From NCBI GenBank assembly GCA_900550165.1, contig URQY01000052.1, positions 1 to 8,484 of the forward strand: a stretch of 8,484 nt of DNA. The letters are read 5' to 3'. Every line of letters starts with the position of its first letter. The first letter of the stretch is position 1. Origin of the DNA: an uncultured Eubacteriales bacterium. GTDB taxonomy: Bacteria; Bacillota; Clostridia; Oscillospirales; Oscillospiraceae. The notes under the pieces were generated by a model. The model saw nothing but the letters and a program-made list of their open reading frames with translations, had not been told where the DNA came from and did not search any database. Shown in pieces: positions 1-4,917 of this stretch. The position numbers and the translations under genes were made by a program.

Positions 1-2405
1 AGGCCGATGATGTTCAGGCTGCCGGTGAAGGCGTTGCCGAACTGGTTGATCATCAGGGCGACGAGGTAAGCAAAGCCGCACTGATAGCCGATGGCGAACC
101 AGGTCCACTTGCTGTTGTTCATCTCACGCTTGATCGCGCCGATAGCCGCAAAGCACGGAGCGCACAGCAGGTTGAACACCAGGAAGGAATAGCCGGTGAT
201 GCCGGTGAAGGCCGCCGCGATGTTCTGATACACGGTCATATCACCGCCGCCGTAGAGGATGCCGAGCGTGCCGACAATGTTCTCCTTGGCAACAAGGCCG
301 GTGATGGAGGCGACCGTCGCCTGCCAGTTGCCCCAGCCGAGCGGGATGAAGATCCAGGCGATCAGGTTGCCAATCTTAGCGAGGATAGAGTTGTCGATCT
401 GATCCTCAGTGAGCATCTGGAACGTGCCGTCGACCCAGCCGAAGTAGGTGGTGAACCACACGAAGATGGTGGAAAGCAGGATGATGGTACCGGCCTTCTT
501 GATGAAAGACCAGCCGCGCTCCCACATGCTGCGCAGCACGTTGCCGAGGGTCGGCCAGTGGTAGGCAGGCAGCTCCATAACGAAGGGAGCGGGATCACCG
601 GAGAACATCTTGGTCTTCTTCAGCATGATACCGGAGATGATGATGGCGGCCATACCGATGAAGTAGGCGGAGGTGGAGACCCATGCGCTGCCGCCGAAGA
701 GCGCGCCCGCGATCATGCCGATGAACGGAACCTTGGCACCGCAGGGGATGAACGTGGTGGTCATGATCGTCATGCGGCGGTCACGCTCGTTTTCGATGGT
801 ACGGGAGGCCATGATGCCCGGAACGCCGCAGCCCACACCGATGAGCATGGGGATGAAGGACTTACCGGAGAGGCCGAACTTGCGGAAGATACGGTCGAGC
901 ACGAAGGCGATACGAGCCATGTAGCCGCAGGCCTCGAGGAAGGCGAGCATCAGGAACAGCACGAGCATCTGGGGCACGAAGCCGAGCACCGCACCGACAC
1001 CGGCAACGATACCGTCAAGAATCAGGCCGTTGAGCCAGTCAGCCGTGCCGGCGGACTCCAGTGCATTGCCGATCAGGACAGGAACGCCGGGGACCCACAC
1101 GCCGTAGTCGGCCGGGTCGGGCTCGTCAAAGCCGTTTGCTTCAAAGTAGCTGACGGCGTCCACATAGGTCATCTGGACAACATCGTCCATCTTGTCCGCG
1201 CCCTCGGGCAGCGCGTCGTAGTAGGCGGTCATCTCGTTGATGGCGAGGGTCTCTTCGTCCTCAACGTCAACGGTGGCCGTGTCTTCGGTGGGCTGGAAGG
1301 CCTTGAGCTCTTCGAGCGCCGCGTCAGCGTCGAAGTTCTCATCTTCCGTATCGAGGCCGACGAACGCGTCAGCCGCTTCGGTCGCGGCGGTGTACTCGTC
1401 GCTCGCATCGCCGTAAGCGGCGGAGCCAATGCCGAGCAGATGCCAGCCGTCGCCGAACACGCCGTCGTTCGCCCAGTCGGTCGCGGGAGCGCCGACGGCG
1501 ACCATGGCGATGTAGTAAACAAGGAACATCACGACCGCGAAGATGGGCAGGCCCAGCCAGCGGTTGGTGACGATCTTATCGATCTTATCGGAGGTGGAGA
1601 GCTTTTCCGCGCTCTTTTTCTTGTAGCAGCCCTTGATGATCTGCGCGATGTAAATGTAACGCTCGTTGGTGATGATGCTCTCGGCATCGTCGTCGAGCTC
1701 GGTCTCCGCCGCCTTGATGTCCTCTTCGATGTGATTCATCGTCTCGGTGGGGATGCTGAGCTTTTCAAGCACCTTGTCGTCGCGCTCAAAAATCTTGATC
1801 GCGTACCAGCGCTGCTGCTCCTCGGGCATATTGTGCACGGCAGCCTCTTCAATGTGGGCGATGGCGTGCTCGACAGGGCCGGAGAAGGTGTGCATCGGGA
1901 CGGTCTTGGTGCCCTTGGCGGCGCGGATGGCAGCCTCGGCAGCGTCCATGACGCCGTCGCCCTTGAGCGCGGAGATCTCAATGATCTCGCAGCCGAGCTC
2001 GCGGGAGAGCTCCTTGACGTTGATCTCATCACCGTTCTTGCGGACAATATCCATCATGTTGATGGCAATGACCACGGGAATGCCGAGCTCGGTGAGCTGC
2101 GTGGTGAGATACAGGTTACGCTCGAGGTTCGTACCGTCGATGATGTTCAGGATTGCGTCCGGGCGCTCACCGATGAGGTAGTTACGGGCGACGACCTCCT
2201 CCAGCGTGTAGGGGGACAGCGAATAAATACCGGGAAGGTCCATGATGACCACGTCATCATGCTTTTTGAGCTTGCCTTCCTTCTTTTCCACGGTGACGCC
2301 GGGCCAGTTACCAACGAACTGATTGGAACCGGTCAGTGCATTAAAAAGCGTCGTCTTACCGCAGTTTGGGTTGCCCGCGAGGGCAATTTTGATCTGCTTT
2401 TCCAT
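1..2405 (-). CDS. feoB: FeoB ferrous iron transporter (C-terminus cut by window edge)
   Basis: Inner-membrane Fe2+ transporter with an N-terminal cytoplasmic GTPase. 801 codons are visible from the ATG at 2405, which has an AAGGAG site 9-10 nt upstream; the stop lies left of the window. G-protein motifs are in order: G1 GNPNCGKT (11-18), G2 Thr in GVTVEKKEG (36-44), G3 DLPG (56-59), G4 NMMD (116-119), G5 SALKG (145-149). A helical spacer and guanine-dissociation-inhibitor-like region follows (about 170-280). Hydrophobic segments start near 284 and continue from about 460 to the edge. Both Gate regions with conserved cysteines are present: GVGCGVPGIMASRT (523-536) and LLCAPCFAAIG (747-757). 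Between the first membrane segment and the first Gate lies a long acidic stretch (about 306-455) that ordinary FeoB lacks. It is last in a feoA-feoA-feoB operon; the gap to feoA holds a tandem repeat. Identification is very secure. Confidence 0.97.
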   Translation of the reverse strand, partial: MEKQIKIALAGNPNCGKTTLFNALTGSNQFVGNWPGVTVEKKEGKLKKHDDVVIMDLPGIYSLSPYTLEEVVARNYLIGERPDAILNIIDGTNLERNLYLTTQLTELGIPVVIAINMMDIVRKNGDEINVKELSRELGCEIIEISALKGDGVMDAAEAAIRAAKGTKTVPMHTFSGPVEHAIAHIEEAAVHNMPEEQQRWYAIKIFERDDKVLEKLSIPTETMNHIEEDIKAAETELDDDAESIITNERYIYIAQIIKGCYKKKSAEKLSTSDKIDKIVTNRWLGLPIFAVVMFLVYYIAMVAVGAPATDWANDGVFGDGWHLLGIGSAAYGDASDEYTAATEAADAFVGLDTEDENFDADAALEELKAFQPTEDTATVDVEDEETLAINEMTAYYDALPEGADKMDDVVQMTYVDAVSYFEANGFDEPDPADYGVWVPGVPVLIGNALESAGTADWLNGLILDGIVAGVGAVLGFVPQMLVLFLMLAFLEACGYMARIAFVLDRIFRKFGLSGKSFIPMLIGVGCGVPGIMASRTIENERDRRMTIMTTTFIPCGAKVPFIGMIAGALFGGSAWVSTSAYFIGMAAIIISGIMLKKTKMFSGDPAPFVMELPAYHWPTLGNVLRSMWERGWSFIKKAGTIILLSTIFVWFTTYFGWVDGTFQMLTEDQIDNSILAKIGNLIAWIFIPLGWGNWQATVASITGLVAKENIVGTLGILYGGGDMTVYQNIAAAFTGITGYSFLVFNLLCAPCFAAIGAIKREMNNSKWTWFAIGYQCGFAYLVALMINQFGNAFTGSLNIIG

Positions 2406-2423
2406 CTTTTACTGCTCCTTCTG

Positions 2424-2439
2424 GTTTAATTCCCTTAAC
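2424..2439. promoter_or_regulatory. Operator-like dyad, site 5 (variant), before feoB
   Basis: GTTTAATTCCCTTAAC fits the 16-bp GTTW-N8-TAAC pattern shared by sites around this iron locus. With one more base each side it reads GGTT...AACC, an imperfect palindrome. It ends only a few nt upstream of the feoB ribosome site. Binding by the neighbouring DtxR-family protein is inference. Confidence 0.45.
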
Positions 2440-2476
2440 CTATGTAGAAATTTAATTCCTTTAACCGATACAGAAA
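2425..2476. repeat. 26-bp tandem repeat (two units) between feoA and feoB
   Basis: Units 2425-2450 and 2451-2476 are directly adjacent, 26 nt each, and match at 22 of 26 positions. Both begin TTTAATTCC and end AGAAA. The first 16 nt of each unit (TTTAATTCCCTTAACC and TTTAATTCCTTTAACC) closely match 3057-3072 in the feo promoter (TTTAATCTCCCTAACC). The repeat fills most of the 75-nt feoA-feoB gap, directly upstream of the feoB ribosome site. A duplicated regulator-binding site or a recent tandem duplication are both possible. Confidence 0.8.
2450..2465. promoter_or_regulatory. Operator-like dyad, site 6 (degenerate), before feoB
   Basis: ATTTAATTCCTTTAAC is the second-unit copy of the same 16-bp pattern, one base off in the left half-site. 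It is the weakest of the six copies and may only reflect the tandem duplication. Confidence 0.35.
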
Positions 2477-2480
2477 TCAA

Positions 2481-2702
2481 TTATTCAACTTCGATCATTT
2501 CGGTATCCGCCTTGCGCAGCGAAAGCTCGTAGCCGCGCACGGTGACCTCCATCGGGTCGCCCAGGGGAGCTACCTTGCGGACATAGACCTCAACGCCCTT
2601 GGTGATGCCCATATCCATGATGCGGCGCTTGACAGGGCCCTCGCCATGGAGCTTGACGACCTTGACGGTCTCGCCGATCTTGACTTCACGCAATGTTTTC
2701 AT
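2481..2702 (-). CDS. feoA: FeoA-family protein, second copy (73 aa)
   Basis: Small cytosolic SH3-like partner of FeoB, thought to modulate ferrous iron uptake. The 73-aa protein is the normal length for FeoA and has family hallmarks: N-terminal LREVKIGETVKVVKL, a central RRIMDMGITKGVEV (26-39) matching the FeoA/DtxR C-terminal pattern, then APLGDPMEVTVRGYELSLRK (45-64). The start is set at the ATG at 2702 because AAGGAG lies 7 nt upstream; an in-frame start 24 nt further upstream lacks such a site. It is 29 nt downstream of the first feoA and 75 nt upstream of feoB, so the three are almost surely co-transcribed. Which FeoA copy contacts FeoB cannot be told from sequence. Confidence 0.95.
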   Translation of the reverse strand: MKTLREVKIGETVKVVKLHGEGPVKRRIMDMGITKGVEVYVRKVAPLGDPMEVTVRGYELSLRKADTEMIEVE

Positions 2703-2709
2703 AATCTCT

Positions 2710-2715
2710 CTCCTT
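2710..2715 (-). promoter_or_regulatory. Ribosome binding site fixing the feoA start
   Basis: AAGGAG on the minus strand, 7 nt before the ATG at 2702. It favours the shorter 73-aa reading (MKTLREVK) over the longer one beginning MSNKRREI. Confidence 0.8.
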
Positions 2716-2731
2716 TTATTTGACAATATGT

Positions 2732-2944
2732 TCAGATCATGATCCTTCTTGCCATCTCTTCGCTGATGGCGACGCGGGTCTCCTTGACCTTGACGATGAC
2801 GTTGCCGCCGAGCGACGACACAATGCTCACCGTTCCCCCGGCGACAAAGCCGAGATCCTCGAGGTGCTTTTTCACTTCAGGGCTGCCCCCGACCTTGCGG
2901 ATCAGGTTTTCTTCGCCCGGATTTGCCAATGTAAGCGGCATCAT
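2732..2944 (-). CDS. feoA: FeoA-family protein, first copy (70 aa)
   Basis: First gene of the feo operon and a second, divergent FeoA. Its 70 residues include the FeoA signature: VGGSPEVKKHLEDLGFVAGGTVSIVSS (about 18-44), then the Gly-rich turn and strand LGGNVIVKVKETRVAIS (45-61), ending in EEMARRIMI. FeoA proteins are SH3-like, related to the C-terminal domain of DtxR regulators, and act in the cytoplasm with FeoB. Two ATG codons lie side by side (2944 and 2941); GGAGG about 8 nt upstream fits the first. The promoter and operator-like sites at 2964-3083 are directly upstream. It differs strongly from the next FeoA, so the pair is an old duplication rather than a fresh copy; paired feoA genes before feoB are common in clostridia. 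Confidence 0.94.
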   Translation of the reverse strand: MMPLTLANPGEENLIRKVGGSPEVKKHLEDLGFVAGGTVSIVSSLGGNVIVKVKETRVAISEEMARRIMI

Positions 2945-2963
2945 TCCATATCCCTCCGCTTTC

Positions 2964-2981
2964 CGTTAGTATGGTCTAACG
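2964..2981. promoter_or_regulatory. Operator-like dyad, site 1 (perfect CGTTAG-N6-CTAACG)
   Basis: Perfect 6-bp inverted repeat CGTTAG / CTAACG around TATGGT. Its core GTTAGTATGGTCTAAC (2965-2980) is the best copy of the GTTA-N8-TAAC pattern. It lies about 20 nt upstream of the first feoA start, within the predicted leader. The TTAG/CTAA half-sites recall DtxR/IdeR boxes, though the spacing differs. Confidence 0.55.
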
Positions 2982-2990
2982 CGCAGACGC

Positions 2991-3017
2991 CAAAACAGCA
3001 TTTCCGCCGCTGTTTTG
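2991..3017. other. Perfect 9-bp hairpin in the feo leader
   Basis: CAAAACAGC (2991-2999) and GCTGTTTTG (3009-3017) pair perfectly around a 9-nt loop. The hairpin lies within the predicted feo 5' leader, between operator-like sites 1 and 2. It could stabilise the leader, attenuate transcription, or mark a terminator end; no U-tract follows on the minus strand, which argues against a simple terminator. Confidence 0.5.
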
Positions 3018-3027
3018 ATTTCACGCA

Positions 3028-3043
3028 GTTAGCATTATTTAAC
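3028..3043. promoter_or_regulatory. Operator-like dyad, site 2
   Basis: GTTAGCATTATTTAAC fits GTTA-N8-TAAC exactly and shares the GTTAG left half with sites 1 and 3. It sits at or just downstream of the predicted feo transcription start (about 3048), where a bound repressor would block transcription. Confidence 0.5.
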
Positions 3044-3051
3044 TTTCGCCC

Positions 3052-3071
3052 GTTAGTTTAATCTCCCTAAC
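3052..3071. promoter_or_regulatory. Operator-like dyad, site 4, overlapping the feo -10
   Basis: GTTAG (3052-3056) and CTAAC (3067-3071) form a 5-bp inverted repeat over 20 bp. An alternative 16-bp register, GTTTAATCTCCCTAAC (3056-3071), matches the sites upstream of feoB. Either way the element covers the feo -10 and much of the spacer. Confidence 0.55.
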
Positions 3072-3083
3072 CCATTTTGTCAA
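3055..3083 (-). promoter_or_regulatory. Promoter of the feoA-feoA-feoB operon
   Basis: On the minus strand a perfect -35 TTGACA (3083-3078) is followed by 17 nt and the -10 TAAACT (3060-3055, 4 of 6). Transcription would start near 3048, leaving a leader of about 100 nt before feoA. The -10 element and most of the spacer lie inside operator-like site 4, an arrangement typical of repression by promoter occlusion. Confidence 0.7.
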
Positions 3084-3110
3084 GGGGTTTTGTGAACATT
3101 TTTTTAATGC

Positions 3111-3139
3111 TTGCAATTTTAGTTAGAGTATGTTAACCT
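3111..3139 (+). promoter_or_regulatory. Weak candidate promoter of the DtxR-family gene
   Basis: TTGCAA (3111-3116) and TAACCT (3134-3139) are 17 nt apart, but the -10 matches at only 3 of 6. TATAAA at 3139-3144 is a better -10 without a good -35. Either choice overlaps operator-like site 3, which would make the gene autoregulated. Confidence 0.35.
3122..3137. promoter_or_regulatory. Operator-like dyad, site 3, upstream of the regulator gene
   Basis: GTTAGAGTATGTTAAC fits GTTA-N8-TAAC exactly. It lies 40 nt before the regulator ATG at 3177 and overlaps both its candidate promoter and a larger palindrome at 3127-3150. Confidence 0.5.
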
Positions 3140-3150
3140 ATAAACATACT
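3127..3150. promoter_or_regulatory. 24-bp palindrome upstream of the regulator gene
   Basis: Perfect 8-bp arms AGTATGTT (3127-3134) and AACATACT (3143-3150) flank an 8-nt spacer. The centre is about 38 nt upstream of the regulator start. It could be an operator for this or another dimeric regulator. It overlaps site 3, so both may not be occupied at once. Confidence 0.5.
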
Positions 3151-3176
3151 TAATTGCGAAGTTGGTGAAACCGCAC

Positions 3177-3545
3177 ATGAAAATTCAAAAAGCCTCCGAG
3201 GACTATCTCGAATCCATGCTGATGATGAAAGAGCAGCACGGCTACATCCGCTCGGTCGACGTGGCCGACCATCTGGGCGTGACCAAGCCCAGCGTCACCT
3301 ACGCGACCAAGCGCCTGCGCGAGAACGGTTATATCGAGATGGACCGCGACGGTCTTATCACGCTGACCGACCGCGGTATGGCCATCGCCGCCAAGATGCT
3401 CGACCGCCACCACACGCTCACAAAGTTTCTCGTTGCCCTCGGCGTGGACCAGAAGACCGCCGAGGAGGACGCCTGCAAGATCGAGCACGACATCAGCCAG
3501 CAGACCTACGAGGCCATCTGCGAGCACGCGATGAAAAATCTCTGA
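3177..3545 (+). CDS. DtxR/MntR-family metal-dependent transcriptional regulator (122 aa)
   Basis: Cytosolic metal-sensing repressor. The N-terminal winged helix-turn-helix covers about residues 6-65: SVDVADHLGVTKPSVTYATK (26-45) carries the DNA-binding helices, followed by a wing around DRDGLITLTDRG. A dimerisation/metal domain follows (about 66-122). Aligned by eye with B. subtilis MntR, metal ligands are Asp9, Glu12, His78, Glu103 and His104. The MntR Glu99 position is Cys100 here, as in the DtxR primary site. There is no C-terminal SH3-like domain, so it is MntR-sized, slightly shorter. Start chosen at ATG 3177; in-frame TTG 3162 and GTG 3165 are possible, and the ribosome site is weak (GGTG 9 nt upstream). 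It diverges from feo, and the shared gap is full of dyads, so it probably controls feo and itself. Whether it senses Fe2+ or Mn2+ is unresolved. Confidence 0.92.
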   Translation: MKIQKASEDYLESMLMMKEQHGYIRSVDVADHLGVTKPSVTYATKRLRENGYIEMDRDGLITLTDRGMAIAAKMLDRHHTLTKFLVALGVDQKTAEEDACKIEHDISQQTYEAICEHAMKNL

Positions 3546-3576
3546 GCGTCTCCCCATCCCTTCTGAACACTGCGTC

Positions 3577-3619
3577 AAAAAAAGCGCCATGCACCGCAAT
3601 GAAGGTGCATGGCGCTTTT
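3577..3619. terminator. Bidirectional intrinsic terminator between the regulator gene and dsdA
   Basis: Arms 3580-3595 and 3604-3619 form a perfect 16-bp stem (core GCGCCATGCACC) with an 8-nt loop. It is flanked by seven A on the left (3577-3583) and four T on the right (3616-3619). It can therefore end transcripts of the plus-strand regulator gene (stop at 3545) and of the minus-strand dsdA (stop at 3631); the U-run is longer for dsdA. Confidence 0.9.
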
Positions 3620-3630
3620 CGTATCCGATC

Positions 3631-4917
3631 TCACGCGTTCAGGAGCTTTTCCCGCTCGCTCTGCGGGACGAGCGCGCCGCCCGTCGCCCAGACGAGATGC
3701 GTGACGTTCCCGCGCGGCGTACCGCCAAGGACGGCGTCCGCCGCCTCGTGAAAGCGCGCAGGGCCGATGAAGGCTGCGCAGGCCGACGGCTCGGCAAACA
3801 TGCCTTCACTCTCATGCAGGGCGCGGAGATAGGGCACAAGGCGCTCATCCGCGACGGTAAATCCACCCGCGGCAAGGTGCCCGGCCATCTCCACCGCAAG
3901 CGCCGAGGGACGGCTGACGGCAAGGCCGTCCGCCGCCGTGCGTCCGGTCAGGCCGATATCCTGCACGCAGATGCCGCTGCCCACGCCGCTTGAAAGGCCA
4001 AGCAGCACACAGGGTGCCTCCGTCGGCTCGACGAAGAAAACGTGCACCGCATCACCGAACTCCTGCTTGAGGCCAAAGCAGATTCCGCCCGGCGCACCGC
4101 CGACGCCGCAGGGGATGTAAACGCAGAGGGGATGCTCCGCGTCGACCGCGATCTCCTGCTGCGCAAGCTGCCCTTTGAGCCGCCGCGCGGCCACAGCGTA
4201 GCCGAGGAAAAGGTCGCGCGAGGTCTCGTCGTCGACAAAATAGCTCATCGGGTCCTCCGCCGCGCGTTCTCTCCCCCTTGCGACCGCATAGGAGTAATCC
4301 GCGCCGTATTCCAGCACCGTCACGCCCTTCTCGCGCAGCAGATCCTTTTTCCACTGCTTCGCGTCCGCGCTCATATGGACCGTGACCTGATAGCCAAGCG
4401 CCGCGCCCATGATGCCGATGCTCAGCCCCAGGTTGCCCGTGGAGCCGACGTGCAGGCTGTAGCGCGAGAAGAAGGCGCGAAACGCGCGCGTCGCGAAAAC
4501 GCTGTAGTCGTCGCGCTGCTCGACCAGCCTGTGCGCAAGCGCGATATCCTCGGTGTGCTTCAGGACCTCGTAGCAGCCGCCGCGCGCCTTGACGCTGCCC
4601 GCGACCGGCAGGTCGCAGTCGCGCTTCAGAAAGAGGCGGCCCGCAAGGTCCGCGCCCTCGCTGCTGTTCAGCCGGGCGCGCATAGCCTGGATCTCCGTCA
4701 GCGGCGATTCGATGAGGCCGCGGTCCTGCGCAGTCTCGGGAAATACCTTTTTGATAAAGGGGGCAAAGCGCTCCAGGCGCGCTTCGGCATCGTCCACCTC
4801 CGCACGCGTGAGCGGCAGAGCGGCAAGTGCCGAAGCCGCGTCCTGCGCCGCGCCGTTCAGCCAGACACTCTCGGTGCGCTGCTGCATCGCAAGCACAAAT
4901 TCCTTATGATTCAGCAT
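3631..4917 (-). CDS. dsdA: D-serine ammonia-lyase (D-serine dehydratase), 428 aa
   Basis: Cytosolic PLP enzyme that turns D-serine into pyruvate and ammonia, allowing its use and removing a toxic D-amino acid. The protein runs collinearly with E. coli DsdA (about 440 aa). Shared blocks: RLERFAPFIKKVFPET (48-62), LPVAGSVKARGGCYEVL (103-119) with Lys110 as the Schiff-base lysine, VGSTGNLGLSIGIMGA (157-172), VTVHMSADAKQWKK (178-191), PCGVGGAPGG (269-278) as the Gly-rich phosphate-binding loop, VQDIGLTGRTAADGLAV (318-334), and THLVWATGGALVPQ (406-419). All expected active-site elements are present. The start is the ATG at 4917, with AGGAG about 10 nt upstream. It overlaps the end of glmR by 14 nt, so translation is probably coupled. 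No dsdX transporter or dsdC regulator is adjacent. Related diaminopropionate ammonia-lyase fits less well. Confidence 0.95.
   Translation of the reverse strand: MLNHKEFVLAMQQRTESVWLNGAAQDAASALAALPLTRAEVDDAEARLERFAPFIKKVFPETAQDRGLIESPLTEIQAMRARLNSSEGADLAGRLFLKRDCDLPVAGSVKARGGCYEVLKHTEDIALAHRLVEQRDDYSVFATRAFRAFFSRYSLHVGSTGNLGLSIGIMGAALGYQVTVHMSADAKQWKKDLLREKGVTVLEYGADYSYAVARGRERAAEDPMSYFVDDETSRDLFLGYAVAARRLKGQLAQQEIAVDAEHPLCVYIPCGVGGAPGGICFGLKQEFGDAVHVFFVEPTEAPCVLLGLSSGVGSGICVQDIGLTGRTAADGLAVSRPSALAVEMAGHLAAGGFTVADERLVPYLRALHESEGMFAEPSACAAFIGPARFHEAADAVLGGTPRGNVTHLVWATGGALVPQSEREKLLNA

Noticed and set aside
558..2429. 623-codon open frame on the plus strand
   Set aside because: It is the antisense shadow of feoB, made open by GC-biased codons. 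The translation is rich in His/Asp/Gly without domains, whereas the opposite strand shows all FeoB motifs.
3162..3176. Upstream TTG/GTG starts for the DtxR-family protein
   Set aside because: They would add only MVKPH before the family's usual N-terminus, and overlap the weak GGTG ribosome site. ATG 3177 fits MntR length better, though this is not certain.
2945..3176. Riboswitch or Fur-box control of feo
   Set aside because: I could not recognise any known riboswitch architecture or a convincing 19-bp Fur box; the repeated GTTA-N8-TAAC dyads explain the gap better.
3150..3599. 149-codon open frame opposite the regulator gene
   Set aside because: It is antisense to the DtxR-family gene and runs through a perfect terminator stem and the feo/regulator promoter gap.
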